This document shows, one piece after another, positions 19,500-32,335 of a stretch of DNA of 64,000 bases. Source of the DNA: Blattamonas nauphoetae (taxonomy: Eukaryota; Preaxostyla; Oxymonadida). The notes under the pieces were generated by a model. That model searched no databases, was not told where the DNA came from, and saw only the letters and a program-made list of their open reading frames with translations. Where the stretch lies: assembly GCA_033064195.1 (NCBI GenBank), contig JARBJD010000276.1, forward strand, positions 1-64,000, read 5' to 3'. Within the stretch, counting starts at the first letter, position 1. Each line of letters begins with the position of its first letter. The translations under genes were made by a program, and so were the position numbers.

Positions 19500-20290
19500 T
19501 TTCCAGTCCAAAAAGTCGTCACACGCGATGAAAATGGAGGAACTGATCGAACATGATGATTCTGCGTTTGACGGCTCCCCACTGCATCGTTCGTCTCTTC
19601 CTCACATCTTCAATGTTTGGAGGGAGTGGTTTGCACACGACTTCAACTACATCCTCCCAATTCCCGACATCCAAATGGAAAGCCTGTCGACATTCCAGTG
19701 GATTCTGTTCTTCGATGCCCTTCTCCTCAAAACCACCGACCAGCTGGTGACAACAGCGATAAACAATGTGCCTCTGCTCGGACAGCACACCTCGATTGTT
19801 GAACTTAACGTTCACTCTCGCTCATCCTGCCAACGACAGAATCTGTCGCATTCGCTCCTTCACGTTTGTGTTTGTCCACTCTGAGTCTCTCCAAACACTC
19901 GTCCAAAACTCGTACAACATGCACGACGGAGTGTACACGCCAGGAAAGCAGTTCTTCCGCGTTCTCCTGCTCTTCTTCCAACGCCAGCCGTTCTCGTCGT
20001 TCATCCCGATGGACGATGTTGCTGCCACATTCACAGCATACACTTCGAAGATCAACCATCGAGTGACGACAGTGAAGTGTGAGCAGTTCGCAAGACGAGT
20101 GATGACGGAAGAGATTGAGACCGACCAGCGGATGGGGCAGATGGAGAGTTCTGAGTTGTGGGCACGAGCGTAGCAGTTTGCGGAGACGACATTGACAGAG
20201 CTTTGGGAAGAACAGGGATGGATTATTGTGAAAGGGCTGGATGCGAGTGACATCGAAGGGGAGTCGACCAATGTGCTTTGAGTGTTCATC
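19500..20290 (+). pseudogene. Decayed coding sequence, unrecognised
   Basis: Long protein-like pieces in changing plus-strand frames, for example FNYILPIPDIQMESLSTF and QNSYNMHDGVYTPGKQFF. GC content and codon choice are like the host genes. It may be the remainder of the TmcB-like gene upstream or a second captured gene. No intact frame remains. Confidence 0.4.
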
Positions 20291-21500
20291 CCCGACTGAT
20301 CGAATGATGCGGAAACGAGAACACTGGATGCTCCCTCGCCTCGTCTCTGTCAATCCACTCGGATGACAATCCGACAGGCGACCACCTTCCGCACAATGAT
20401 GCTGTCGTACTTCACGTCCATCCCCTCCATCGCCCAAAAGGAGACGAGGATGATGGTCGTCTGTCACTGCGATCCACACACCACCGAGTAGCACAGACGT
20501 ACAGCTCGGTCTTCTTCCTTCTCACAGCAGCCGCTACACTTCGTGCGAGCATCACGTTGCATCTGGACCCTGTGCTGAAACAGAAGAATCACATCATCTC
20601 CAACAACTCGCTCTTCTCCGAACACGCAATGCTGCTCGTCCCCGGACTCACTCCAACCAACGCGCCTTCGCTGTCGGATGCAACGACAGGAATGATTTCA
20701 CGTTCAACATGCACGCCACGTATCACCCGTTCGTATTGGCGAGGCTGTGGAAGGAGAGTGCATTAATCATCATCTCGACGTGTCTGACAGAGGTAACAAT
20801 CCCACCGACTCCGACGTCACCATCTCCAAATCGCTCCACTTCGATTCGATATCACACACCGCCCAGAACGCGTTTCTACCACAGATGATGCACATCCTGA
20901 GCCGCTTCAGTGGGGACAGTCTTCTCGTCTGGACAATCTTGGGACGAGGCAGGGCTCCTGTGAAATAGGCGTGTCCGTCGATGTCGGGTCTCAGACACAC
21001 CTCGTCGCCTCTAAACCCGACCAACCAACCGCGCGTGTACTGCAATAACCGAACCAAGTTATCCAGATCTAGAAGCATACACTCTCATTCACCAACGTGT
21101 TTGAGAGGATTAGAACAGCAAACAGGATTGAAGACACACACTACCCACACTCGTCAGACAGATCTCACGTTCAACATACTCAGCACTTTCAAATGAATTG
21201 TCAGAAGCCACAGCTGACCTCATCTTTTGTCACTGCATTTTTGGTTACGAGGCAGTCGAGAACAGAAGAAATATGTGAGTAGATGGATTGAGAAGGATGT
21301 TAACTTCCATTTCTTTGATGAAATTTGATCAAAGAAGCAAATTTAAGAGTCTTCTAATCATGATCAAACCATTATAATAGTTTTCCCTTCCTCTCTGCCA
21401 AACTTCACTTTATTTGTAAGAAGAAGGTCAAAAACTGTCATAAAATGCAAAATTATTACCGGTAATGTCCGAAAATCGCAGTATTGGTTCAATTTCAAAA
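20291..21500. other. Right interior of the 5.25-kb element, no gene seen
   Basis: Only short competing frames occur on both strands. Some GC-rich stretches to about 21000 may be further decayed host coding sequence. From 21250 the DNA becomes AT-rich and leads into the subterminal repeats. Confidence 0.4.
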
Positions 21501-21994
21501 TCGGACAAGAAAAATTGGAGGGAGGACAAAATCGAGGAGGACAGGACAACTTAACATCCTAAGATTGTGACAGGGTTGACATCATTTTGCTGAATTTTGA
21601 AAACGGGACTCCCATCTGATGCACGGTGAGAAGGCAATTTCAGACATCCGTCAAAAGTGGCTTTCACAATCTCTCGAGGGGGAAAAATTTTTTGAAAAGT
21701 TGAAATATCAAAAGTTTATATTTCTCAAAACATTCGTTTTCGCGAAAATTTCAGGTCAAAATTTTGTCTGGTTATGAAGATACAACGAGATCAACTTTTC
21801 AAGTCCATGAGAAAATCATGCTGGGTAATCAAAACTATTTGTTCTGAACCACCTCGGACACTTTATTTATTCATAAAAATGTCATTTAGATAGAAAAATT
21901 GTTGAAAAAATGAGAAATCCAGTGTTACTCTACACTGTTGTGACCCCAAAAAAAAACTACCGAGTTTTTATTTACTCCCGGGTTTTCAGGTGAC

Positions 21995-23786
21995 TTGCTC
22001 GAAACAACAACCGTTCCGAGTGTCGAGAACTACGACAGATCACCAAAGACGACGTGCACGAATCGCGGAACATTCAATCCAGATCTATGATCAGTAACAT
22101 CGATCTCTGTTTGTCCTTTTCTTTTTTCTTCTTTTCCTCTCCTTCCTTCTTCTTCACGTTACTCTCTTTGTTGATCTGCTCGATTGTCATCTTGCTCATC
22201 ATCATATGTCTTTCCAACCTTTAGTCTGGTAAATCTGTTTCTTGCCAACATCAAGCCATCATTTCACGAGTGTGAACGGAATCGAAGACATAAATTTATG
22301 CAAGAATCAACACACAGTTCATTTTCAGAGCCGCAAGTATCGAGATCTCCAACGAAGGGCTTGAAGACCTTCTCTCGACAGTCTATCCCTTCCTTTCTTC
22401 GATATTTCCGATCGTTCAGGCCACAGTTCCAGATGATTGTTTTTTACCAAGTTCTGAATCAGACTCAAGCGAAGCGCTGAATATCAAGGAGGACATGTTT
22501 GACTCTGTTTTTTGTGCGAAATCTGCGCCGTCCACGTGGGAATACTGAAGCAGACGCGCATTGTTTTCCTTTTGAGAGCTAGTCGAATAGAACCACAGCC
22601 ATGAAGCAAACAAGTCAGTTTTCGTCCTCCTCGCATGTCGTATTCATAGTATTACTCGAGAAACATTCACGCATTGATGTGACAGCAAGAAGAATCACAT
22701 CAACAGCTCCCTCATTCTCATGGAACAGGTGATTGTGGCACATGGAGACAAGAAAAGAGCTGCCGTCCATCCACTCAAAAGGAGGACGAAGCATCCGATC
22801 AGCTCAGCCTCGCCCACCTGAAGAAGACATACTGGGAGGAATACATGCAGATGGATGTGGGGAGTGAGCTGACGCTCACACTTTGCTGGATCACCTCCAA
22901 ATCAAGAGCCTCCATCACAAGTTTAATCCCGTATCCATCACACTTCTATCTCACAACTCACTTTCTCCAGCCTTTCTCTCGTCCACTCTCTTCGTACTTT
23001 CCAACATTGTCGCCAACAATCACTCATTTCATCGTTCGATTAGTATTGAGCCAGCATGACATGTCTTCACGGAAAATCAAGAGATTTCCGTCAAACAGAG
23101 AGAAACATTACGATTAAGACAAATTGGAGATACAGAGTATTGGATGTCGACTGGTGATGTTGATCAGACCCAAAGTGAAGATGCTCATATATGACTGACT
23201 ACTGACACGCCTTTTCTCCATGTCACCCATGTATACACAACACGCCTGGTTGATTTCACAGATCTTAAGGCTGGACATCACACTTTCCATCCCATCCACA
23301 CTCACAGATCCAATCCCACCCATTGTTGAACTTGATGGATGAGACGACGATTTGGACGAATTCAACTCTCCAAAACCAGCTCAAACAGACTTCGAGTTTC
23401 GAGATTAACTGCGTCACACGACAGGTCGACCCCAAAACACTACATTGGATGAGAAGGAGAAAGGGATTGTGGAAGACAAGCTGGAGAACATGGGGAAGGT
23501 GAAGGAGATTATTTCTCAACCACCACAGCTCATCAATCGAGGGGACGAATGGGCTTATTCTGATGATGAGATGACATCGATCTGCAGGCAGATCATCACA
23601 CATTGGTGACAACCAATGCAGACCAAAGGGTTCAGCTTAATGAACCGAAAGTTCGTTAATAAATTAGTAACACCCCAAATTCCGACAGTCTTCGAGTTTG
23701 AACAAGCCGAATGACCGATTCGAGATCTGGCGAATAGTTTGTTCATTTCAGAGGTTGATAATCACCATTTCAACGATTGATCAACC
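21995..23786. other. Decayed sequence upstream of the TmcB-like gene
   Basis: No intact gene. Some plus-strand stretches look like former host coding sequence, for example AHLKKTYWEEYMQMDVGSE (about 22812-22868) and GKVKEIISQPPQLINRGDEW (about 23490-23550), with stops and frame changes between. A C/T-rich tract lies at 22110-22160. The last about 100 bases before 23787 are the likely promoter region of the TmcB-like gene, but no motif was identified. Confidence 0.45.
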
Positions 23787-26700
23787 ATGACAGACGATAA
23801 CAAGAGTGTATCATCTGTTGCTTCAACTAGCCAAATCCAAAGTGTAAATCAAGACCAATTCAAACAACGCGATGTCGCTTTATTCTCATTTTTCTTCCCC
23901 TTGTCAAAACAGGTTTGTAATTTCTTCGACATGACTTATATGCTTTTTCTCGCTATCCACCAGAGGAAGCATCCAAATCCCTCATGGGAATGGGCAAAAT
24001 ATGGAATTGTTATGTTGGAAATGTTCGCACTCGCCTTCTTTTGTGTGGACAGAACGACACATCAACAAACCCCCGTTTCCAAGGTATATTGTATTTATCC
24101 TGCTTCATTTTCTTTCCTAATGGTTATTCTCTTCATAGGGACTTAATTTCGTTGACATCTCATCCCTCCAACCGATCATCGCGAAGTACTCCCCCTTCGT
24201 GAGCATTGGACTATTGGCCTATGTTGTTCTGCTGCTCCTCTATTTATTTCTGTGTGCGGTATTGTACACGCTTCTAGTCAGCAAACAACCTTGGTTGATA
24301 TCGCTCGTCCGAAACCTCACGGAAATAACTCTGACCATTTTATTTATCCCTCTGCTCAACCTGGCCATCACACAATTTGACTGCCACATCGATGCCAGTC
24401 AAACTATATTTTACCGAGGGACAACTATCCAGTATTTTGATAACTCCGAAGTCCTCACTGTTGTGGGTCTGGCAATGTCGCTGATCTTCTTGGTGATTTT
24501 CGTTGGGCTGACCTTTCTGTACCATCTCCTAATTTTCCAGCACAATCCGAAATACGGAGGCTTCTTCTCGGCACCATCCTTCCACTTCCAACTTGTGGAA
24601 GCGGTTCTCCTGTTTGGGTCAGTGTTCGCGATGAGAATGCTGATTGACTGGCCTTTTTGGCGTTTTGCCGTCACCGTGGGTGTCTCTATACTTCTTGTGT
24701 TTTGGGCCGTATTCCAACAGCCGTACTACCGTTTCAAAGGGAACTTCCTCGCCGCCCTGAAATGGACGATTTTCGGGTGTATTCGAGCATTGCTGGAACT
24801 GGGTTATCTTATTTCTGGGTTCATCAAAACGACGAACGCGGCAATGATCCAATTGATCATTTCCATAGTTTGTGGTGTTGTTGGTCTCGGATGTGGGATT
24901 GGCCTTTCAATCTTCTTCTTCAAATTAATCCCAAAACAATCAAAGCAACGATGGCTTTTGACCGAAGACGGAATGCCTCTTGCTGACCCCGACAACCCCG
25001 CCACAAACACTCTCCCCAAAATGAAGAATTATGTTCTGATTGAACCAGCCGTGCGCTTTATCCAAGAAAAGGAGTTCAAAACATTTGATTATCTGACCTA
25101 TGTCGACCTTATCTACACCACAGCGCTGAAACGACACAAGACGAAGGCTGATCTCCAATTCCACTACGCAAACTTCCTCGCCAACTTCCGGAAGAATCAC
25201 GTGAAGGCACAGAGTGTGTACAGAACAGCCCGAATGAGCAACCCTGCCTGGCCTCTCCGTTTCCTTCTGTTCTGCCAAACGAAGGAAGTGTCGTCGAGAG
25301 GCGGCGTTGGGAACGAAATGGCGAACGCCCAATTCCAGGCACAAATGAGCAAAGCGGAAGAGATGCACGACATCGCCAAAAATGCGATGAGAGACTTCTT
25401 CTCCAACATGACCGCTCCTCGCCCGAGATTGAACGTGATCCCCACTCTCCTTCATCTGATCGTGGTGAACGAAGCGAAAGCCCGTAAGATTTATGAAGGG
25501 ATGCTCAACACTCATCCCCAATCGACACAGCTCCTTCGGCAATACGCCGCTCTTCTCCTGGACATCTTCCACGACGAAGACATGGCTGACATCATCCTTG
25601 CCCGAGCTGATCAGATTGAGGAGGACTCGACTGTCACTCTTCCCACAGCGACTGGAGGCACAGACCCACAAGATGCTCTCCAACCGATGGATCCAAACGC
25701 CCCACAAGACGAAAAAGCAAGTCACATGAGCGGAGCGAGTGGAGCGTCTGGCGCTTCCATGCAGAAGAAGAAGAAACAGAAGAAAAAGAAGAAGAAGAGA
25801 GGTGACGCTCTCGTCACCGAACTTGGTGGGAGTGGTGGCAGTGATTTCAAATCAACGCAGACGATGGTCTGTGTGTTCCTCTCCCTCCTCCACATGGCCT
25901 TCATCGCCGTCGTCGTCGTTGCCCTCGTCGTCTACATCAGCATGTCCTCCACCTTCTCCCAAGATCTCAGCACTCTCCGCGAGATCACTCGCTTGGCCGA
26001 ATACACAGGACGCACAGCCACGTATGGATTGATGTTCATCGTTCACGAATTGCAGTACGGCTTTCTGTACGAATCCCCAAAAGATGGAAAGGGCCCTGCT
26101 GTCTTGCGCGAGTCAGTCATCAGAGCTGGACTGGAAGAAGGGTCAGCGTTCCTCACAAAGCTGGCCACATCCATCTTCGAACTCACGTCATTCATTGATC
26201 CGTGGGTCTCTCCGGATGTGGAAACGTATAACATCCGAATGGCTCTCGAAGTCAATCCGTGGTCGGAGCTCGGAACTGATCCAGAACCAATGGTTCAAGA
26301 CGAAACGATGAACTCAGTGACACTTCTGGAATCACTCGTGCTCCTCGCGCAGAAGACGAGCGAATTGGCAAATTGTGAGAAAGTTCCAACAGACGATGGG
26401 TCTGGTCGATTCAAAATCACGTACCCGACGTTCCTGAGTGACATGATGTACCTCCTGGCCAACTCCCAACAACCCATCATGAACGGAATCAAGCGTGCCG
26501 TCTTTGCTTACATGGACGAAACGACTCAGTCGGCAACAACGATGATCATTGTGTATGTCGCAATTCTTGTTGGAGGTGGCGTGTTGGTGATGTTCTGCAT
26601 TTCGTTCGTTGCTTTCTACTTCACTACCCAAATGATGAAGATCAGAAGACTCGCTCTGATGGATCTGCTTGAAGTCCCGAAGCCGAAACTGCAAAGTGTC

Positions 26701-29016
26701 ATCCGAAGGCTGATTGCGACAAACGGAGATGAAACGATGACTGGAACAATGACACACAGTGTCGACGAGTCGATAGACGAAAAGTCGGAGGATGAAGAAG
26801 ATGCAGATAAAGAAGCTGTTTCCGACGACAATACCTCTGTTGCCAGTGAGGATCAGTCAAGACATGAAGGGGCGCTGCATACCTCCACAAGCAATGTCTC
26901 GGATTCGAACAACAACACGCAAATGAACCCTCTCGCGGTCCCGCACCCACTTCAACAAATCGGCCTCTCTCAATTCGCCACTCCATCCGACTTCCGACTT
27001 CCACAAACGTCGTCACTCATCCTGTCACCCACAATCAACCCGAATCGGTTCCAAACACCTGTTCTCAACGCAACACCAGGTCAGACAACATCGCAAGTGA
27101 ACAACATCCCGTTCGTGAGCACCCCACTTCTTGGCCAAAGCCAGAACATGCCAATTGGGCTCCAGCCAATGGGTGTCATGCAGACAACGTCACTCCTCTC
27201 TCCGGTTCCCACTTCAGGGACAGGAATGCCCCCTCAGAGCATGTCCCTCATCCAAATGCCCGGCCAGACACCGAACTTCAACCCGATGATGGGTGGACAG
27301 ATGCAGCCATCAGCATCCCCAATGAATGTCCAGCAACTGGGCATGCAGGGCATGATGGGAGGAGATGTGAAGAAGCAGGAAGCCAAACAGAATAAAGCGG
27401 AAGAGAAGAAGAAGAAGGCAGAGGCAGAGGAACTCAAAAGGAAGGCAGAAGAGAAGAGACAACGAGAAGAAGAAGCGAGACGAAAGAAGGAAGAAGAAGC
27501 CGCGATTCTCGCTTCAGGCAAAGCATCCGACGCTCAGAAGGGATACGTTCGGGACGTCGTTCCAGACGAGAAGTGGGAAGAGAAGGGGTATGCAGACATC
27601 GACACTCTGACTCACATGCACGCCAACCTGCCTTCTCCGCTATCGTTTGGGATCGTCATCCGAGTTGTGCTGAACCTGTCGCTTGGAGTCCTTGCCATTG
27701 TCGCTCTCGCTGTCGTCACTGTTGTCCTCGTCCTGGAATATTCGAACACAAACGTGAACATCACGATGAGTGGAATGCGAACGTCTGTTCTGTCGCTAAT
27801 CGAGTATCTGAATGTTCGGATACTGTTCAACTACGCCAACGTGACACCAAAGCACAACATCACGTTCCCCCGCTCAACCAACCCCGTCTTCAAGGGCTTC
27901 GAACACCTCTCCAATGATCGATCTGAAGTGTACTCTCTTCTTGTCAAAGCATCCGCATATTTCCAGCAGTTGCACTCGGCCACACACTACGGTGATTCGA
28001 TTTACGCACGCACCAACGACACGTATTACGACGATGTGATCACAGAGCGGTTGTCGACAGATGAGAATGAGAAGACACTTCTGCAGAGCGCCGAATGCTT
28101 CATGGAGACGACTGAAGTGGCTAAATGCAACTCAAAGAATCGCATCTTCAACGTCGAATTCCCAGTTTCTGGACTGTCGACTCTGATCTCGCAGATGCGT
28201 CTTTATGTTTGGCTCATTCAGAACGAATACGAATTGAGGGACAGCAGCAACAAGCGAACTTACAACGATCTTCATCCCATCCCTCGATACATTGGATCTG
28301 CCTGTCGATACGACCTCAGAAGTGGAATCAACACTCTCACAAACGAGATTCTGGCTTCGTCGCAGAAATCAATCGCTTTGTCGCAGGGCATTCTCGGGGC
28401 AGTGTCGGCAGTTGTGTGTGTGTTCCTCTTCGTTGCTCTGTTCGTCTTCTCAATGATGTGGCTGCAGCGTGTGATGGACAACAACATGGAGAGCAAGAAA
28501 CTGTTGGAACTCCTTCCAATCAACCGCGAGGAGAAAGAGATCGACCTGCTTCCATCGATGATGACAGGGTATCCACCACTCGACACGGCCAGAATGAAGA
28601 TCATCGACGCTGCGGGAGGAGTGTTGGAATCGCTCACACAGAACGACAAACCCGAAGTGCTTCTTCCGAACATCGATTATCTGATGATCACAACCACACA
28701 GGTCTTTGCAGAGGAAGAGATGGAGATGGACAAGCGGGATTACGAGCACGCTGAACAACACGCCCGCGAGCATCTTCTTCTCCGCCAGCGACTGACCGTG
28801 ATTGCTGACTCATTGAAACATGGCACTGTTCCTTCGATGCGAATCGCGAAACGAAACTTGGTTCGACTGTACGACAGACACTTCATTGACGACGATGTCC
28901 AGTTCGGGAACTCAATTCCAGCTGAGGAGAAGATGGCTCTGCAGTTGGATGTGGACGAGATGGGTGGCGAGGAAGCGAACGATGTGGGAGAGCTGGGAGA
29001 GCCTGGGCAGGAATGA
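23787..29016 (+). CDS. TmcB-like multipass membrane protein, about 1707 aa
   Basis: A large membrane protein resembling the TmcB/TmcC-type family of protists, whose molecular role is poorly known. An N-terminal block of roughly seven hydrophobic helices (to about residue 345) is followed by a helical repeat region of TPR/HAT type (about 390-590, including FDYLTYVDLIYTTALKRHKT) and a lysine-rich cytosolic stretch near residue 635. Four more membrane segments follow, near coordinates 25875, 26540, 27655 and 28395, with a Q/P/M-rich linker and a strong E/K/R coiled coil (27370-27510) between them. Introns: 24084-24138 (55 nt, phase 0, GTATAT...CATAG) is required to reach the long frame; 23913-23963 (51 nt, GTTTGT...CACCAG, phase 0) is likely but reads through in frame. 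The start at 23787 is the first ATG of the exon. The frame is otherwise fully open. Confidence 0.85.
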
Positions 29017-29198
29017 ACGGATGCATGCTGCCTTTCCCGTTCTTTCCTTTTCTTCATCCGACTCGTGATTTCTTATGTTTTGATCTCAGCCTCACTATTT
29101 GAGGATTTTTGGATCTCACGAGGTTTCTGACTTGTTCAATTTCTGAGTTTCGATTTTTTTCGTTTTCTGAAGAGATTTACTCCCTTCAGAAGGACAAA

Positions 29199-31078
29199 AT
29201 GAGTGGCACCAGAAAATGTGTCCATCGCGGAGTGTGTGCATCTCTGAGGCTTCCGAAAGAGTCGATCCTTCAAAGAGTACTGTTATGGCCTCGATCATTG
29301 TCGTTGTCTCGTTCAATGCCAAAGATAATTGCATCACGCTCCCCTCGGCATAGCACAGATCCACATGTGACTCCACCCAACTGTACGAGCATTCCATCCC
29401 TTCTCATTGTTTTATTGTCGCTTTGAAGATGATCCTCTCTCGCGAATTCTCATCGGAACAGGATCAGCTGGAAGTGTTTTCGAAATGCGGAAGGCTGATG
29501 CGATAAATCCCCATGCTGTGAAGATTGTCCCCAAATCACCGAGTGGAGATCAAGACGAGTTTCAAAGACAATTGGAAATGAACAACAAATTCCAGCATTT
29601 CAACATTGTCCGACGCTTCCTGATAAGTTCTGACAAGGATTCTCATTTTCTCGGGATGGAACGACTTGGAGGAAACCTATCGTCTTTCTTGGAAGGCACA
29701 CCGACTCATCCTCGCCCAGGCCTCGCTGTCTGCTCTTCTTCTTCTTTTTCACATTCTTTTGTTGATTTTTGCGGAATCTTGTTTTGTTATTATTGTTCAT
29801 TTTCAATATGTCAGGCAATCTGCAGTGTATTGTCAGGAATTGTGGAAGCGCTGTCGTTCCTGGAATCGAGGAGCCAGGGATATGGGGCTCTTCATCCAGG
29901 GAACATTTTGATTGGGAGAGACAACTGTGGTGTCCTTGGTGTGTTGTGTTTACACTTTTGATTGTTTTGTTTCCCCTTCACATGTCATTTCAGGTGACTT
30001 CCTCTTCACCCCTCCCTCACTGACGAAGCCGCAGGACGTCGAGAGCGGGAGGTGTGCGTATCTCGCACCGGAACTTGTTGGAGGCCCAGGCTCAACAGTG
30101 GCAACAAGCCGATCCGATGTCTGGTCGTTTGGAGTGATTGTGTTGGAAAGTGTGGTTGGAGTGAATCCGTTCAAGGGTGTGTCGAGCTCGACATTGCGAA
30201 CGAGAGTGAACAGCTTCGACCTGGAGGGATTTGTGGAGAGTCTGGGCGAAGAACAAAAATCCCGAATGACACCAGCGTTGAAGCAGTTGTTGTCGGAATG
30301 CCTGCAGATTGTTTGTGTTCTCCTTGTTCGTCATTCTTCATTGTTTGTTTTGATGTGTCAGACACCCACAGACCGAACAACATTCTCATCAATCCGACGC
30401 CGCTGTCTTCTCCGCTCTCTGCTGACCACGCAAGACGAGATGAACACATTCAACGACGCGATAATCCGACACCAACAAGACCACCTCTCCAAGAGCGTCT
30501 TCGCTCCGTCGATTGTCTCTGAGATGATGGCCGTGAATGTGATGAGAGTGTCGTCGGGAAAGGTGTCTCGTCATTTTCAACAAGAGATTCCCTTCCACCC
30601 ACAAATGCTGATGGGATCTGTCATCCCTTTGGTCTCCCCTCTTCCCCCACAAGAGCTCGACTCTATTGGGACGATTCTGGTTGATGGCCATGTGATCGGT
30701 CGAGACGCAACGTTTGCCGAAGCTGGTTTGACGAGCGAGTCTGTGATCACAGTGTTCCCAGATACAGCTCCAGAAAGCCACATCTTCATCATCCTACAGG
30801 GAAAGCAGTTCTTCATCATGAAGTACAGCGAAGCTCACCACGGAATGAAAGCAGGAGCCTTCCTGCACGACTGCTTCGAATCACTTGGACGATCGATTGA
30901 GAAATACACACTGCACGGGGAAGACGGGCGACTGATTAATCTTCGGCAGACGATGCTGAGGAACGGGGTGCGTGCTGGCTCCGTCATCACCATCCGATCA
31001 ATCGCAGACGACCAAATTGTCTTTGTGAAGATGCTGACGGGAAAGACTTTGACTCTCGAAGTTCACATGTCCCAATAA
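29199..31078 (+). CDS. Pseudokinase with ubiquitin-like C-terminal repeats, about 546 aa
   Basis: A kinase fold spread over five exons. Proposed introns: 29383-29428 (46 nt), 29728-29814 (87), 29939-29993 (55), 30311-30361 (51); all phases agree and give 547 codons. The glycine loop IGTGSAGSVF and the HAVK lysine are present. The catalytic loop reads YGALHPGNIL where HRD is expected, so the catalytic aspartate is missing. The magnesium loop reads GDFLF. APE appears as YLAPEL. After the kinase come two ubiquitin-fold-like segments (ending ESVITVF and AGSVITIRS) and the start of a third, IVFVKMLTGKTLTLEV, almost identical to the start of ubiquitin. The stop at 31078 cuts this third repeat short unless a further intron (candidate 31069-31140) is used. 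The first exon is the least certain part. Confidence 0.7.
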
Positions 31079-32335
31079 TTTTGAAAGAATCCATCCGTTT
31101 CACTGGTCTTTCTATCAAATTCTGTCTATTCTTGTTCCAGGAACAGATTAAAGTCCTCAATCTCCACGGATATCTTCTCTCAAAACTTCGTTTCTACACA
31201 TCCTCTTTTCAAGCACTGACTCTCCAACCTTCATTGTGACCTCACTGCTCCACCTTTGATAAACTGCGTTCCACTCAGATCGATGTACATCAAGTCACAT
31301 GTGTGAAGATCGGGTGTGCTCTTTTCACTTTCTTTGAAACTCGTAGCACCTGAAAGCGGATTCTCTTTTTCCATGACGGTTACTCTTGGAGATTAAGATA
31401 ATGATGTCCCAATGTCTCTTCACCAGTGTCAAACAGACATATAAAACCTGTTTGTTCTCAATTATCTCTCATAATTTCAGATAGACAAAGGAAAGGAGTG
31501 TTCAGGACACGATCGATGATGATCTTGCCAGATGGGTGCAAACATGTGTCCAATTCAAGAAAAAATACTTGTACTCCTGGGTTCATGCAGAAATCTAATT
31601 TCAACTGATAATTCAAGTGCAATAGAGCATTTTCGAGACTATTGAGTATTTTGCCTCTATTTCTTCACAATACATCTTATCCGTACTCTCCATTGTAGAA
31701 CCTTCTTTTTTCACATTGTCTCACCTCATGATCTTCTCTCATCTGTTTTTGAAACAATAAATGTGTTCAATTGGCGTTTCAAAAAAGTGTCGTTTCTCGT
31801 CACGATCGAAGCTCAATTTCGAAACAAACCCCTTTTCCATCATATTTGAGTGATTTTAAGAATTTGGAGAAAAATAAAAAAAGTGAAACCATCCATAGTG
31901 TTTTGGCTCTTTTCAAAATTATTGGGACACATTCTAACCGACACTGTAGCAGACTTGGAGAGTGACATGAAAGAAAGAGGGTGTGTTGGATGATGATGAA
32001 AACGAAGAGAGGTGCACTCATGGGTCTAGAGGGGTTGATAAGATGGCGATATGAAGAAAAGAGTACGAAATCGGAAGAAACAAAAAAAGTGGTTAACATG
32101 GAAGGAAGATGAGAAAAGAGATTAGTGAAGTGTTCTCCATTCCAACGAAATCATGACCAGATGACTTGAATCTGGGAATGAGGTGATTGTGAGATGAGAC
32201 GAACCAGTTCTTGTCCGCTTCCCACTCTAATTTCACTCTCCAGTTGTTCTCCAAATCAAGACAACTCGGAATGCTCCAATGTGGAGTGAGTGTCTCGAAA
32301 TCAAGGGCATGAGAAGTGAGGTTGGAGTGTCTGGT
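31079..32335. other. Intergenic region, 1.26 kb
   Basis: Lies between two convergent genes, so it holds their 3' ends. A possible extra exon of the pseudokinase gene (31141-31240) begins after a good acceptor (TTGTTCCAG). Otherwise only short frames and AT-rich stretches; I see no gene or repeat. Confidence 0.5.

Larger units (their letters stand above)
16313..21562. mobile_element. 5.25-kb DNA transposon carrying a decayed host gene
   Basis: The ends are inverted repeats: left TTATGATGTTAAG, right (reversed) TTAGGATGTTAAG. An 8-bp duplication, GATTGTGA, lies at 16305-16312 and 21563-21570. Subterminal regions are packed with GGACA/TGTCC units (16323-16380, 16640-16730, 16790-16850, 21500-21550). 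The interior holds an inverted-repeat insert (17419-17817) and remains of a TmcB-like membrane-protein gene, but no recognisable transposase. This fits a gene-capturing (Pack-type) non-autonomous element. The 8-bp duplication fits hAT, Merlin or P superfamilies. The GTTAAGAG core resembles the ends of the 934-bp element. Confidence 0.8.
14982..21994. mobile_element. Older 846-bp-family inverted-repeat element, split by insertions
   Basis: Three separated blocks (14982-15248, 16191-16312, 21571-21994) match, in order, successive parts of the intact element at 51049-51894. Together they total 813 bp. The outer 30-35 bp of the left terminal repeat are missing exactly where the Polinton end abuts; adding them gives about 846 bp. 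The right end reads GGGTTTTCAGGTGAC. Two other elements sit in the gaps, each flanked by an 8-bp duplication of this element's own sequence. The right flanking dinucleotide is TT instead of the expected TA. Confidence 0.85.

Noticed and set aside
29116-29397. 93-codon minus-strand frame over the first exon of the pseudokinase gene
   Set aside because: The plus-strand exon fits the kinase frame through a 46-nt intron with matching phase; the minus-strand frame has no recognised features.
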